A stretch of 64,000 bases of DNA from Bailinhaonella thermotolerans (GTDB taxonomy: Bacteria; Actinomycetota; Actinomycetes; Streptosporangiales; Streptosporangiaceae), in assembly GCF_003594875.1 (NCBI RefSeq), contig NZ_QZEY01000001.1, positions 124,001-188,000 of the forward strand. The letters are read 5' to 3'. Under the pieces are notes generated by a model that saw nothing but the letters and a program-made list of their open reading frames with translations, was not told the DNA's origin and ran no database searches. This document shows, in pieces, positions 17,151 through 26,577 of this stretch. The stretch's first letter is position 1. Each line of letters begins with the position of its first letter. A program made the position numbers and the translations under genes.

Positions 17151-18877
17151 CAGGCTGCCCCTCCCGCCGCCGTCTCCCGGCGTGACCGAAGTGCCGCGAA
17201 CACTATTGCTCCTACCCCAATCAGCGTCAGCACCCACTCGGGGACGGCCCCGACGCGGGTGGCGATCGTGGTCTCGGTGCGGACCGGGATCGAGTCCACC
17301 CGCATGTCGGGCACCCGCTCCCGCGTCTGCCAGCGGACGGTGCCGTCCGGGTCCACCAGGGCGCTGATGCCCGTCGTGGCCGCCGTGACGATCGCCCGGT
17401 TGTGCTCCACCGCGCGCAGCTTGGACATCGCCGTCTGCTGCGGCGGCAGGCTGGTGAACGAATACGTGGCGTTGTTGGTCTGGACGGCCAGCGGGGTTCC
17501 GCCGTCGCGCACGGTGTCGCGCACCGCGTCGTCGAAGGCCACCTCGTAGCAGTTGACCGCGCCGATGAGCACCGGCCCCTGCCGGATCGCGCCGCTGGTC
17601 GTCCCGGCCAGGGACTCGCGGCCGACCAGGCTGATCCGCTCGAAGATCTTCTCCAGGAGCGCGCGCATGGGCACGAACTCCCCGAACGGCACGAGCTTCT
17701 TCTTGTTGTAGACCGGGCCCGGGCCGGTCCCGGGGTTCCAGACGATGCTGCGGGTCTGCCGGTGCACGCCGTCGTCCAGGTGCACGACGGCGCCCACCAT
17801 CACCGGCACCCCGATGTCGCGCACGGCCGCGTCGATGATCTCGTAGGCGCCGCGGTCCTTGTACGGGTCGATGTCGGTGGAGTTCTCCGGCCAGATCACC
17901 AGGTCCGGCCTGGGCAGCCTGCCCGCGCGCACGGCGGCGGCCATCTCGTGGGTCTTGTTCGCGTGGTTGCGCAGCACGATCGCCGGTTCGTCGCCGAGGA
18001 AGTACATCCCGTGGCCGGGAACGTTCCCCTGGATCACGCCGATGTTGACCGTGCGCTCCCTGCCCGGCGCGCCGGGGCGCGGCACCGCGACCGCCAGGGC
18101 GGGCACCACCACGGCCCCGAGCACCGCCAGCGCCGCCCAGCGGTACGGCGTGCCGGCCGCCCGCCGCGCCGGCTCGGCGGTGGCCTCCGGCGCGCCGTTC
18201 CCGGCGCCCGCGGCGTCCCCGGCGGCCTCCGCGCCCCTCGCGCCCCTCAGCGCGCCGGTCACCGCCGGCGCCAGCCGTACGGCCGCCCAGGCCAGGAGGG
18301 CGCCGCTGAGCGCGGTGGCGAAGGTGACCAGGGGTGCGCCGCCCAGCGCGGCGAACGGGGTGTAGGGGGACTCGGTCTGGCTGAACGCCACGCGGGCCCA
18401 GGGGAAGCCGTCGTAGGGCCAGTTGCCGCGCACCAGCTCCTGGAGCACCCAGACGGCCGCGACGTACGGCGGCCAGCAGCGCAGCCGCGTCACCAGGGCC
18501 ACGGCGATGCCCTGGAGCAGGAAGTACAGGCTCTCGAAGACCGACAGGAACACCCAGGCGTCCTCGCCGATCGGACGCGTCCAGGGGAACATCGGGAAGA
18601 AGAAGACCAGCCCGCCCAGCATGCCGATCCAGGCGGCGCGGCGCGGGCGCAGGCCGCGCAGCGACAGCGTCAGCAGCGCGATGCCGGCCGGGGCCAGCGG
18701 CCACCAGTCGATGGGCGGGAAGGCGAGGTACAGCAGGACTCCCCCGGCCGCCGCCAGGAGCATCCGCGGCCACGGCAGGCGGCGGACGCGCGACGGCGGA
18801 GGCGCGCCCGTCACGGCCGCGCCCGCGTCCGCGGGATCGCCGGGCCCGCCCTCGCGGGCCATCGTCTCCTGCGCCAC
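17150..18877 (-). CDS. lnt: Apolipoprotein N-acyltransferase
   Basis: A 575-residue enzyme with about six N-terminal transmembrane helices (residues 30-230) and an extracytoplasmic nitrilase-like domain. The catalytic triad is visible: Glu in [14 protein letters not shown], Lys in [13 protein letters not shown] and Cys in [14 protein letters not shown]. It acylates the N-terminal cysteine of lipoproteins, which the window supplies in the form of three solute-binding lipoproteins. A C-terminal transmembrane helix ([16 protein letters not shown]) is followed by a short basic tail. GTG 18877 has a GAGGAG site 9 nt upstream; ATG 18862 is an alternative. It is co-translated with ppm1. Confidence 0.9.
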   Translation of the reverse strand: MAQETMAREGGPGDPADAGAAVTGAPPPSRVRRLPWPRMLLAAAGGVLLYLAFPPIDWWPLAPAGIALLTLSLRGLRPRRAAWIGMLGGLVFFFPMFPWTRPIGEDAWVFLSVFESLYFLLQGIAVALVTRLRCWPPYVAAVWVLQELVRGNWPYDGFPWARVAFSQTESPYTPFAALGGAPLVTFATALSGALLAWAAVRLAPAVTGALRGARGAEAAGDAAGAGNGAPEATAEPARRAAGTPYRWAALAVLGAVVVPALAVAVPRPGAPGRERTVNIGVIQGNVPGHGMYFLGDEPAIVLRNHANKTHEMAAAVRAGRLPRPDLVIWPENSTDIDPYKDRGAYEIIDAAVRDIGVPVMVGAVVHLDDGVHRQTRSIVWNPGTGPGPVYNKKKLVPFGEFVPMRALLEKIFERISLVGRESLAGTTSGAIRQGPVLIGAVNCYEVAFDDAVRDTVRDGGTPLAVQTNNATYSFTSLPPQQTAMSKLRAVEHNRAIVTAATTGISALVDPDGTVRWQTRERVPDMRVDSIPVRTETTIATRVGAVPEWVLTLIGVGAIVFAALRSRRETAAGGAA

Positions 18878-19738
18878 CGGCGGACTCTCCTCGTGCTGCG
18901 TTCGGCGCCCGGCCGTCGAAGGCGCCGTGGGGTGTCTGCCGGAACGCTACCGCCCCCGGAGGGGTCCCCCAACCAGCAGGGGGGCGAGAGCCGTGGCGGG
19001 GAGGCCGGACGGATACAGCGTAGATCAGCCCGGGGAGCAGAATAGGCCAAAGCGGAAGAGGGCCCGGACGACCCTTCGGACCGGATCCGTCTCGTCGGCG
19101 GCGAGCGCGCGATTCCGTTGTCTACTGGATGTCCGGGCCCTTCCGGGTCCAACCCCCCGCCCGGTCGGGGTGCCCTGACCTGAGCGCGTATCGGCCCTGC
19201 GTCTGGCTGTACGGACGAAGTCACGCTCCGTCACGGACGCAGGATCCGACAGCGTCAAAGCCAGCCGACCGGCCAGTCCCGTGCTGGACTGTGCAGCAAA
19301 CTACCCAGCTCCGCGCAGATGTCAACCGCTGGGCTATCAGGGGAAATACCAAGTTTTCGCAGCTAGGACGGACGTGGCCAGCCCCTCAATCCGGACAACC
19401 GGCGCAGATGTCACCGGTTTCCGCGACACGCCGTACGCCACGGGCGTCCTCATCCGCCGCCCCGCGTCCTCGCGCGCGGTCCCGCCGCGCCGGTGTCCCG
19501 CCTCGCCGCGCGTCAATCCCCCGGCGCCGCACCCCTCCGGCAAAGACCCGGCAAGGGCGGCCCCCGCCGGGTCATGACGGCCCCAGGCCCCGCCCCGCCT
19601 CTCCTCAGGCGCGGCGAGCCCTCCCGCCGCGCCGATCACGCCGTTATCGTCACACGCTGTGACCAACGGTGCGTGACCAACCGTGCGTGACCAGCCGTGC
19701 CTGACCGGCGGCCGGCGGGCGTCAGGCGGAGGTGGGGG
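18878..19738. other. 861-bp gap without a convincing gene
   Basis: No frame here shows a recognisable protein. The middle (about 19280-19400) is clearly less GC-rich than its surroundings and contains two copies of GCGCAGATGTCA (19313-19324 and 19402-19413). The right end holds a 14-bp tandem repeat at 19659. A small RNA or a decayed gene are both possible; I cannot fold the region to decide. Confidence 0.5.
19659..19706 (+). repeat. 14-bp tandem repeat, three copies plus part
   Basis: Units of GTGACCAACCGTGC at 19659, 19673 and 19687 differ by one or two bases; a fourth copy begins CTGACC at 19701. The array lies just beyond the 3' end of the helicase gene. Confidence 0.75.
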
Positions 19739-22183
19739 TCAGGCGCGGCCGGTCTCGCGGCGGGGGGTGAGGCGGGACAGGAACGGCGGGAGATCGGTCG
19801 TGTGGACGACGCCCAGGCGGCGGGTGGCGCGGGTGAGGGCGACGTACAGGTCACCGGGGCCGCGCGGGGACTCGGCGAGGACGGCGGCGGGCTCGGCGAT
19901 CACCACGCCGTCGAACTCCAGGCCCTTGGCCTGCGCGACCGTGAGCACGGCGACCGGGGCGTCCAGGCCCTCGGGGCCGGTCACGCCCAGCGGGGCCAGC
20001 CGCTCCGCGAGCGCGGCCGGCACGATGAGCGCCAGCCGGCCCTGGCCGAGCGCGGCGGCCTCGGCGGCCACCACCCCCGGGAGCGCGGCGGCCAGGTCGT
20101 CCACGCGCAGCGACCAGGGCGCCTCGTCCCCCTGCCGGACCGAGCGGGGCGGCTCCAGGCCGGGACCGACCGCCGCGAGCGCGTCCGCCGCCACGTCCAT
20201 GATCGCCGATGGGGTCCGGTAGTTGACGGTGAGGCGTTCCAGCCGCCAGCGGCCGGCGGCGTGGGGGTCCAGCGCCTCGGCCCAGGTGCGCGGCCCGGCC
20301 GCCGTGCCCGCCTGCGCCAGGTCGCCGACCACCGTCATCGAGCGCGCCGGGCAGCGCCGCATCAGCGCCCGCCAGGCCATCGCCGAGACCTCCTGCGCCT
20401 CGTCCACGATGACGTGCCCGAACGTCCAGGAGCGGTCGCCCGCGGCCCGCTCGGCCAGGGTCAGGTGGGCCGCGTCCTCGCGGTGCCGCTCGGCCAGCGC
20501 CGCCGCGTCCACCACGCCCTCCATGCCGAGGATCGCCAGGACCTCGCGGGCGTACCTGACCTCCTCGCTCTCCTCCTCCTGGGCGCGCAGGGCGCCGCGC
20601 AGCGCGCTCTCCTCGATCTCGCCGAGGAGTTCGGCGGCCTCGTCCAGCAGCGGCACGTCGGCCGGCGTCCAGGGCGCGTCCGGCTCGCGCCGCAGCAGGT
20701 CCCGCTCCCGCCCGGTCAGCTCGGGCGCGGCCGAGGCCAGCCGCGCCGGGTCGGCGTACAGCTCGCGCAGCAGCCGCTGCGGCGTCAGGTACGGCCACAG
20801 CCGGTTGATCGCCGACCGCACCGCCGGCTCGGCGTGGATCTCCGCGCGCAGGTCCGCCACGTCGGCCTCGCTCAGCAGGTCCGCCCCGTAGTGCTTGGCC
20901 GCCTGCTTGGTCAGCGCGGCCAGGATCGCCCGCGTGAACACCCGCCGCGCCTGGTTGTGCGGCCTGCGCGAGCGCCGCGCCTTGGTCCGCGCCGAGTCCA
21001 CCGTGCGCCGGTCCAGCCGCAGCGTCGTGCGGTCCACCCGCAGCTCCAGCGGCGCGCCCAGGGGCTCCTGCCGGTCCTGTACGGCTCGCGCCAGCACCCC
21101 TGCCATGCGCGCGTCGCCCTTGAGCGCGGCGACCTCGTCGGGCTCGTCCGCCTCGGCCGTCACGCCGGGGAACAGCTCGCCGACGGTGGACAGCAGCACG
21201 TCGGTCTCGCCGAGCGAGGGCAGGACCTGGCCGATGTACCGCAGGAAGGTGCTGCTGGGGCCGACGATCAGCACGCCGCCGCGGCTCAGCTTGTCGCGGT
21301 GGGTGTAGAGCAGGTAGGCGGCCCGGTGCAGGGCGACGACGGTCTTGCCGGTGCCGGGGCCGCCCTCGACGACGAGCACGCCGGGCAGGCCCGAGCGGAT
21401 CACGCGGTCCTGCTCGGCCTGGATGGTGGCCACGATGTCGCGCATGCGGCCGGTGCGGTGCTCGGCGAGGGAGGCCAGCAGCGCGGCCTCGCCGTTCAGC
21501 GTGGACCGGTCGGCCTCGGCGAGGGCGTCGATGTCGAACAGGTCGTCGTCGAGGCCGATCACCCGGCGGTTCCTGGTCCGGATGTGGCGGCGCAGGGCCA
21601 GCCCCGCGGGGGAGGCGGCGGTCGCCCGGTAGAAGGGCTGGGCGACGGGGGCGCGCCAGTCCACGAGCAGGCGCTCCTGGTCGTCGTCGGACAGCCCGAT
21701 GCGGCCGATGTACAGCCGCGCCTCGGCGGCCGGGACCGCCCCGCCCTCCCCGGCGCCGGCGGGGCCGGACGAGGTGTCCGCCCCGGAGGTCCCGGCGTCC
21801 CCGGCCGCGGCGTCTCCGGCCGGCGGGCCGTTCACGCCGCCCGCGCCGCCGGGGGCGCCGTCCGCCCCGGAGGGAAGGGCGCGGTCGATGCGGCCGAAGC
21901 ACAGCCCGTTCTCCACGGACCAGAGCTGGGCCAGGCGCTCGGCGTACATCGCGGCGAAGCCGTCGCGCTCCGACCGGGCCTGGTGGGTGCCGCTCGCGCC
22001 CTGGGCCAGCACCTCGTCGAGGCGTCCCTGAGTGCGCTCCCGCAGCAGGTCGAGCCGGTCGTACAACCGGGACACGTAGGCCTGCTCACGGGCCAGTTCG
22101 GTTTGACGGGCGTCTGTGGACCTGTTAACGTCGGTGTTGATGGGGTGCTCCGCGCCTTTGTGCTGCCTGTGAAGAGGCCCCAA
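19739..22183 (-). CDS. helR: HelD/HelR-family RNA polymerase-associated helicase
   Basis: An 814-residue UvrD-like ATPase. It begins with the HelD coiled-coil signature TELAREQAYVSRLYDRLD, continues with LYIGRIGLSDDDQERLLVDWRAPVAQPFY, has Walker A VVEGGPGTGKTVVALHRAAYLLYTHR (in two parts, residues about 265-290), Walker B VIVDEAQEVS, YRTPSAIMD (motif IV) and LYVALTRATRRLGVVHTTD (motif VI). HelD proteins pull stalled RNA polymerase off DNA; the HelR type also removes rifamycins and confers resistance. A Gly/Ala-rich insert lies near residue 105-150. The only start before the conserved N-terminus is TTG 22183, without a clear ribosome binding site, so the start is uncertain. The HelD/HelR subtype was not resolved. 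Confidence 0.85.
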   Translation of the reverse strand: MGPLHRQHKGAEHPINTDVNRSTDARQTELAREQAYVSRLYDRLDLLRERTQGRLDEVLAQGASGTHQARSERDGFAAMYAERLAQLWSVENGLCFGRIDRALPSGADGAPGGAGGVNGPPAGDAAAGDAGTSGADTSSGPAGAGEGGAVPAAEARLYIGRIGLSDDDQERLLVDWRAPVAQPFYRATAASPAGLALRRHIRTRNRRVIGLDDDLFDIDALAEADRSTLNGEAALLASLAEHRTGRMRDIVATIQAEQDRVIRSGLPGVLVVEGGPGTGKTVVALHRAAYLLYTHRDKLSRGGVLIVGPSSTFLRYIGQVLPSLGETDVLLSTVGELFPGVTAEADEPDEVAALKGDARMAGVLARAVQDRQEPLGAPLELRVDRTTLRLDRRTVDSARTKARRSRRPHNQARRVFTRAILAALTKQAAKHYGADLLSEADVADLRAEIHAEPAVRSAINRLWPYLTPQRLLRELYADPARLASAAPELTGRERDLLRREPDAPWTPADVPLLDEAAELLGEIEESALRGALRAQEEESEEVRYAREVLAILGMEGVVDAAALAERHREDAAHLTLAERAAGDRSWTFGHVIVDEAQEVSAMAWRALMRRCPARSMTVVGDLAQAGTAAGPRTWAEALDPHAAGRWRLERLTVNYRTPSAIMDVAADALAAVGPGLEPPRSVRQGDEAPWSLRVDDLAAALPGVVAAEAAALGQGRLALIVPAALAERLAPLGVTGPEGLDAPVAVLTVAQAKGLEFDGVVIAEPAAVLAESPRGPGDLYVALTRATRRLGVVHTTDLPPFLSRLTPRRETGRA

Positions 22184-22387
22184 GGTTACCAGAGCGGCGT
22201 CACGGCCGCGATTCCCCGCCGCCCCTCCGGGTCACCCTTCCGCTCCCGGGCTCCGCGCCTCCCCCACCTGCGGCGGCATCTCTCCCGCCAAGGACCGTGC
22301 CCCGCCCGCCTGCGGCGACTCCCCGTCCGCGCGGGGCGGTGCCTTTCCCACTCGGGGCGGCATCCCTCCTCCGCAGGGGGATGTCTC

Positions 22388-23188
22388 TCACACGCACAGC
22401 TTCCTGTCGACCCGCCGCGCCGCGAACCACAGCCCGGCCACGGCCATCGCCGCGAGGTACCCGGCGTTGACGAGCTGGCCCCACCCCGGAGCCCCGATCG
22501 CCAGCGCCCGCACCAGCTCCACCGCGTGGTAGAGCGGCGTCGCGTGCACGACCCACTCCAGCGCCGCCGGGTAGTCCCGCACCGGCGAGAACGTGCCCGA
22601 GAACAGGAAGAGCGCGAACTGCCCGGTGCTCAGCAGGTCGAAGTCCTGCCAGCCGCGCATCAGCGTGCTCACCGCCATGCCCGCCGCCCCGAACGCCAGC
22701 CCCGTCAGCAGGGCCGCGGGCAGCGCCGCCAGCGCCCACACCGGCTCGACCAGCCCCAGGGCCGTCATGACCACCAGGAACGCGCCGGTGTACATCGAGC
22801 CGCGCACCATGGCCCAGCCCAGTTCCCCGAACGCGATCTCCACCGGCCGCACCGGCGTGGCCAGGATCGCGTCGAAGACCTTGGCGTACTTGAGCTTGAA
22901 GAAGAAGTTGAAGGTCGTCTCGGCCAGCGCCCCCGACATCGCCGACACCGCCAGCATCGCCGGGGCCACGAACTGGGCGTACGACAGGGTCCGCCCGTCC
23001 ACCGTGAGGTCCCCGACCAGGGAGCCCACGCCCACGCCGATCGACAGCAGGTACAGCACCGGCTCGAAGAACCCCGACACCAGCACCAGCAGGTAGGAGG
23101 GGCCGCTGCGCAGCGCGTCCACGTTGCGGCCCATCACCGCGCCCACCCGCCCCGGGGAGAGCCGCGCCGTCACCATCGCCGTCACCAT
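22388..23188 (-). CDS. ABC-2 type (NodJ-like) exporter permease
   Basis: A 266-residue permease with six hydrophobic segments and the ABC-2 signature area (FVAPAMLAVSAMSGALAETTFNFF; FDAILATPVRPVEIAFGEL). The short cytosolic N-terminus is followed by SYLLVLVSGFFEPVLYLLSIGVGVG. This type belongs to the NodI/NodJ lipo-oligosaccharide and DrrA/DrrB drug exporters. It is the last gene of a three-gene leftward operon, 3 bp after the paralogous permease; the two probably form a heterodimer. The 204 bp between it and the helicase start holds only GC-rich, imperfectly repeated sequence. Confidence 0.85.
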   Translation of the reverse strand: MVTAMVTARLSPGRVGAVMGRNVDALRSGPSYLLVLVSGFFEPVLYLLSIGVGVGSLVGDLTVDGRTLSYAQFVAPAMLAVSAMSGALAETTFNFFFKLKYAKVFDAILATPVRPVEIAFGELGWAMVRGSMYTGAFLVVMTALGLVEPVWALAALPAALLTGLAFGAAGMAVSTLMRGWQDFDLLSTGQFALFLFSGTFSPVRDYPAALEWVVHATPLYHAVELVRALAIGAPGWGQLVNAGYLAAMAVAGLWFAARRVDRKLCV

Positions 23189-23191
23189 GGG

Positions 23192-23950
23192 TCAGTCCTC
23201 GAGTCTCTTGCGGAAGGCGCGCACGGCCCAGGCGAACCCGCCCGCGGCCCACGCCAGCAGGTAGGCCGCGTGCAGCCAGGCCGGCCAGGCGGTCGCCGCC
23301 CCGAGCGTGGCCGCCCGGCACAGCTCCACGGCGTGCCACAGCGGGGAGGCCATCGCGACCGGCTCCAGCCAGTCGGGGAGCTGCTCCAGCGGGAAGAACA
23401 CGCCCGCGAACAGCGTGGAGGGCATCATCACGAACCGGAACAGCAGCGCGAAGTAGCTGTCGTGCCCGATCGTGGCCGCGAACGCGGTGATCGGCGCCGA
23501 CACGGCCACCCCCAGCAGCCCGCACGCGAGCGGCGCGAGCACGGCCAGCGGCGAGTGCAGCGCCCCGAACAGCGCGGTCACCCCGAGGAACACCAGCGCG
23601 TTCACCAGCACCCGGATCAGGATGTAGAGCATCCAGCCGCGGAGGATGTCAGGCACGCCCACCGGGGTCGCCCGCGCGGCGTGGTAGGCCCGCGTCCACC
23701 GGAAGTCGCCGAACACCGGATAGGTGGACTCCCCGGCCGCCATCTGGAACGCGCTCGAGGCCATCACGCCCGGGACGATCCACGCCAGGTAGCTCACGCC
23801 GCCGACGTCCCCGACGTACCCGCCGACGCCGACGCCGATGCTGAGCAGGAACAGCACGGGCAGCACGAACGAGCCGAACACCGAGGCCCGCCACAGCCGC
23901 CGGTAGAGCGTGAGGTGGCGTTCCAGCACCGCCACGGTCGGATGCGCCAT
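23192..23950 (-). CDS. ABC-2 type (NodJ-like) exporter permease
   Basis: A 252-residue paralogue of the downstream permease with the same layout: FGSFVLPVLFLLSIGVGVGGYVG at the first hydrophobic hairpin, then YLAWIVPGVMASSAFQMAAGESTY and HAARATPVGVPDILRGW. It starts one base after the ATPase stop codon, so the ATPase and both permeases are made from one transcript. The presence of two different permeases with one ATPase suggests an asymmetric exporter. The substrate (lipid-linked glycan or a hydrophobic compound) cannot be told from sequence. Confidence 0.85.
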   Translation of the reverse strand: MAHPTVAVLERHLTLYRRLWRASVFGSFVLPVLFLLSIGVGVGGYVGDVGGVSYLAWIVPGVMASSAFQMAAGESTYPVFGDFRWTRAYHAARATPVGVPDILRGWMLYILIRVLVNALVFLGVTALFGALHSPLAVLAPLACGLLGVAVSAPITAFAATIGHDSYFALLFRFVMMPSTLFAGVFFPLEQLPDWLEPVAMASPLWHAVELCRAATLGAATAWPAWLHAAYLLAWAAGGFAWAVRAFRKRLED

Positions 23951-23951
23951 G

Positions 23952-24881
23952 TCAGTCCACCAGGGTCCGGCCGGTCAGGTGCAGGAAGACGTCCTCCAGC
24001 GAGGACCGCCGCACGAGCACGCTGGAGGGGTTGACGCCGCGCCGGTGCACCTCGGCCGCCGCGCCGTCGCCGTCCGGGGCGTACAGCAGGATGCGGTCGG
24101 GCAGCACGTCCAGGCGCTCGCCGATCCCCTCCAGCTTGCCGGCGTAGCCGTCCAGCTCCTCCAGGCCGAACCGCAGCTCGACCACCTCGGGGGTGGAGTA
24201 GGTCTCGATCAGCGAGCGCGGGGAGCCCTCGGCCACGATGCGGCCGCCGTCCATCACGACGAGGCGGTCGCAGAGCTGCTCGGCCTCGTCCATGTAGTGG
24301 GTGGTGAGCACCAGGGTGGTGCCCCGCTGCTTGAGCCGGAACAGCCGCTCCCACAGCAGGTGCCGCGCCTGCGGGTCCAGGCCCGTGGTGGGCTCGTCCA
24401 GCAGCACCAGGTCCGGCTCGTTGACCAGCGCCCGCGCGATCGTCAGCCGGCGCTTCATGCCGCCGGACAGCGGCTCGACCGGGCTGGCGGCCTTCTCGGT
24501 CAGCCGCGCGAACTCCAGCAGCTCGTCGGCCCTGCGCCGCGCCTCGGCCCGGGAGATGCCGAAGTAGCGGGCGTAGGTGGTGAGGTTCTCGCGGACGTTC
24601 AGGTCCGGGTCGAGCGTGTCGAGCTGCGGGCACACCCCGAGCCGGCCCCGGATCCGGGTGCCGTCCCGCGCCGGGTCCATGCCGAGGATGCGCAGCTCCC
24701 CGGCGGTGGGCAGCGACACGCAACTGATCATGCGCATCGTGGAGGACTTCCCCGCGCCGTTGGGCCCGAGGAACCCGAACGCCTCGCCGGGGGCCACCTC
24801 CAGGTCGATCCCGTCCACGGCCGTGAAGTCGCCGAAGCGTTTCACCAGCCCCCGCGCGTAGATCATCGCTTCGTCCGACAC
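23952..24881 (-). CDS. ABC transporter ATP-binding protein (NodI/DrrA type)
   Basis: A 309-residue nucleotide-binding subunit. Walker A LGPNGAGKSSTMRMI, Q-loop VCPQLDTLDPDLNVREN, signature LSGGMKRRLTIARAL, Walker B LVLLDEPTTGLDPQ and H-loop LTTHYMDEAEQL are all intact. The C-terminal 90 residues form the extra domain typical of drug/lipo-oligosaccharide exporter ATPases and end with SSLEDVFLHLTGRTLVD. It drives the two downstream permeases. It is an export ATPase and is not suited to power the sugar importers further along the window. Confidence 0.9.
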   Translation of the reverse strand: MSDEAMIYARGLVKRFGDFTAVDGIDLEVAPGEAFGFLGPNGAGKSSTMRMISCVSLPTAGELRILGMDPARDGTRIRGRLGVCPQLDTLDPDLNVRENLTTYARYFGISRAEARRRADELLEFARLTEKAASPVEPLSGGMKRRLTIARALVNEPDLVLLDEPTTGLDPQARHLLWERLFRLKQRGTTLVLTTHYMDEAEQLCDRLVVMDGGRIVAEGSPRSLIETYSTPEVVELRFGLEELDGYAGKLEGIGERLDVLPDRILLYAPDGDGAAAEVHRRGVNPSSVLVRRSSLEDVFLHLTGRTLVD

Positions 24882-25026
24882 GAGGAGAGACCCTAACCCG
24901 CTTCACCGACACTTCCGCAAGGAGTTTTCCCCGGCGGTCCTCCGTCGCCACCCCTCCGTGCGGTGAACGGCGCGCCGCCGGGCCGGGGCGCACGGGCACG
25001 CGGGAACACCGCGCACTGGGCAGTGC

Positions 25027-25134
25027 CACGCGGGCACGCCCCGGCACGCGGGCACGCCCCGGCACGCGGGCACACCCCGGCACGCGGGCACACCCCGGCA
25101 CGCGGGCACACCCCGGCACGCGGGCATGCCGGGG
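25027..25134 (+). repeat. 18-bp tandem repeat, about six copies
   Basis: Units CACGCGGGCACRCCCCGG start at 25027, 25045, 25063, 25081, 25099 and 25117; the last is altered at its 3' end. The copies differ at one position (G or A). The array fills much of the 299-bp gap between the ABC ATPase and the membrane-anchored protein gene. No other feature is seen in that gap. Confidence 0.9.
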
Positions 25135-25180
25135 CCCGGCGGCCGTCCTCCGGCCGCCGGGCCCGTCTCGGGGTGGGTCG

Positions 25181-25951
25181 TCAGGAGCCGGAGTGGACGG
25201 TGGCCCCGGTGCGGTTCTCCCGCGTCGCCGGCCCGCCGCCGGGGGCGGTCCCGTCCTCGGTCCTTTCCTGGGTGCCGGAGCCGTCCGTGTCCTGCCGGAT
25301 GCCCGGTCCCCGGCCGCCGGAGTCGTCGTCCTCGCGTTCCGTGGTGCCGGGGCCGTCGCCCTCGCGCTCCTGCGCGCCGCCGGCGCCGTCCCCGCCCCTG
25401 GGCGGGGCGGCGGGCGGGGCCACGGGCTCGCAGGGCGTCACGGCGCCCTTGACGATCTCCAGTGAGGTCGCCGCCGGGGCCTTCCCGGGGGCGTCCGCGT
25501 CGCGGGAGACGGCCAGGACCAGGGTGTGGTCCCGGGCGATCTGTCCCTTGCCGACGCGGAAGGTGATCCCGCCGCCCTCGCCGCCGACGCCGACCTCGAG
25601 CCGGCCGCCCCCGCGCGCCGTCTCGCCCCGGGGGGACTTGCAGATCCTGCCGGCGGGCAGGTAGTCGACCACGGCCTTGATCCCGGCCTTGGCCAGCTCC
25701 CCCTCCAGCGCGCCGGGGTCGCGGAACTCGTCGATGCGGACCTTCACCGCGCCGTCCGGGTCCGTGGTGACCGCGAACGCCGGGCTGCCGGCCCCGCCGT
25801 ACACCAGGAATCCCGCCGTGGCGGCCGCCGCGGCCCCCGTGACCGCGACGACCGGCCGGGGCACGCGCCGCGTCCTGGCCCGCACCGGGGCGGGCCTCGC
25901 GGCCAGGTCCTCCTTGAGCGCCGTCAGCAGGCGCTCCTCGAACCGGCTCAT
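25181..25951 (-). CDS. Membrane-anchored protein paired with an ECF sigma factor
   Basis: A 256-residue protein with a short cytosolic N-terminus (MSRFEERLLTALKEDLAARP), one transmembrane helix near residues 33-52 and an extracytoplasmic domain with two cysteines (ICKSP and TPCEP), then a long Gly/Asp/Glu/Thr-rich, probably disordered tail. It overlaps the upstream sigma factor gene by 4 bp. Position and topology fit an anti-sigma factor or sensor, but there is no zinc-binding HXXXCXXC motif, so that role is inference. No clear homologue is recognised. Confidence 0.7.
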   Translation of the reverse strand: MSRFEERLLTALKEDLAARPAPVRARTRRVPRPVVAVTGAAAAATAGFLVYGGAGSPAFAVTTDPDGAVKVRIDEFRDPGALEGELAKAGIKAVVDYLPAGRICKSPRGETARGGGRLEVGVGGEGGGITFRVGKGQIARDHTLVLAVSRDADAPGKAPAATSLEIVKGAVTPCEPVAPPAAPPRGGDGAGGAQEREGDGPGTTEREDDDSGGRGPGIRQDTDGSGTQERTEDGTAPGGGPATRENRTGATVHSGS

Positions 25952-26502
25952 GCCGTTCCCTCCATCTCCTCGGTGAACACGGCCGACGGCGGGACGAACC
26001 GCTGCAGGGCCTTCCTGGCCCGGTGCAGCCGCACCCGCGCGGTCACCGCGCGGATCCCGAGCGCGGCGGCGGCCTCGGCGACGGTGAGCTGGTCGACGGC
26101 CACGAGTTCGAGCACCGCCCGTTCCCCCTCGGGGAGCGCCTGCATGGCCGCGAGCGCCTCGCGCATGCCGCGCTCGGCGTCGATCCGCTCCTCCATCCGG
26201 CCCACGTCGTCGTCGTCCATCAGCCGCCGCCCCGCGATCCGCCCGCTCGCCCGGGCCTCCCGCGCGTCCCGCCGCCGCCGCGCCGACACGACGTTGCGGG
26301 CCACGCCGTACAGCCAGGCGATCTCGCTCCCGCGTCCCGGCCGGTACGTGTGCGCCGAGTCGAGCGCCGCCAGGAACACGTCCGCGGTCAGGTCACCGGC
26401 GAGGTGGGGGTCGTCCACCCGCCGCGTCACGAACCGCAGCACCGCCTCGAAATTGCGCCGGTAGAACGCCTCGAAGGCGGCGGAACTCTCGTCGAACCGC
26501 AT
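25948..26502 (-). CDS. ECF-type RNA polymerase sigma factor
   Basis: A 184-residue sigma-70 family protein with sigma2 (FEAFYRRNFEAVLRFVTRRV, LAGDLTADVFLAAL, and the -10-binding RPGRGSEIAWLYGVARNVV) and sigma4 (MQALPEGERAVLELVAVDQLT, then VAEAAAALGIRAVTARVRLH) separated by an acidic linker (MDDDDVGRMEERID). It directs RNA polymerase to a small stress regulon. It is the first gene of a two-gene operon with the membrane-anchored protein. The 75 bp upstream to the next gene leave room for only a small promoter. Confidence 0.92.
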   Translation of the reverse strand: MRFDESSAAFEAFYRRNFEAVLRFVTRRVDDPHLAGDLTADVFLAALDSAHTYRPGRGSEIAWLYGVARNVVSARRRRDAREARASGRIAGRRLMDDDDVGRMEERIDAERGMREALAAMQALPEGERAVLELVAVDQLTVAEAAAALGIRAVTARVRLHRARKALQRFVPPSAVFTEEMEGTA

Positions 26503-26577
26503 CCCGGCTCCCTCCGTCGTCCGCCCTTACACCCCTACTTGGCCCGGCCGTCCCAAGGCGTTTCCGGCCCCCGCGGG

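Noticed and set aside
19129-19662. Plus-strand frame in the 861-bp gap as a gene
   Set aside because: The product has no motif, no ribosome binding site and an Arg/Pro-rich composition typical of non-coding GC-rich DNA.
22130-22230. Rifamycin-associated element (RAE) upstream of the HelD/HelR gene
   Set aside because: I looked for the roughly 19-bp GGGGCTTGCGGCAAG-type inverted repeat and found only scattered GGGGCC words.
23952-24881. ATPase for the sugar importers
   Set aside because: Its sequence and operon partners are of the NodI/DrrA export type and lack the MsiK/MalK regulatory domain.
25027-25134. CRISPR array
   Set aside because: The units are head-to-tail tandem repeats without unique spacers, and no cas genes are present.
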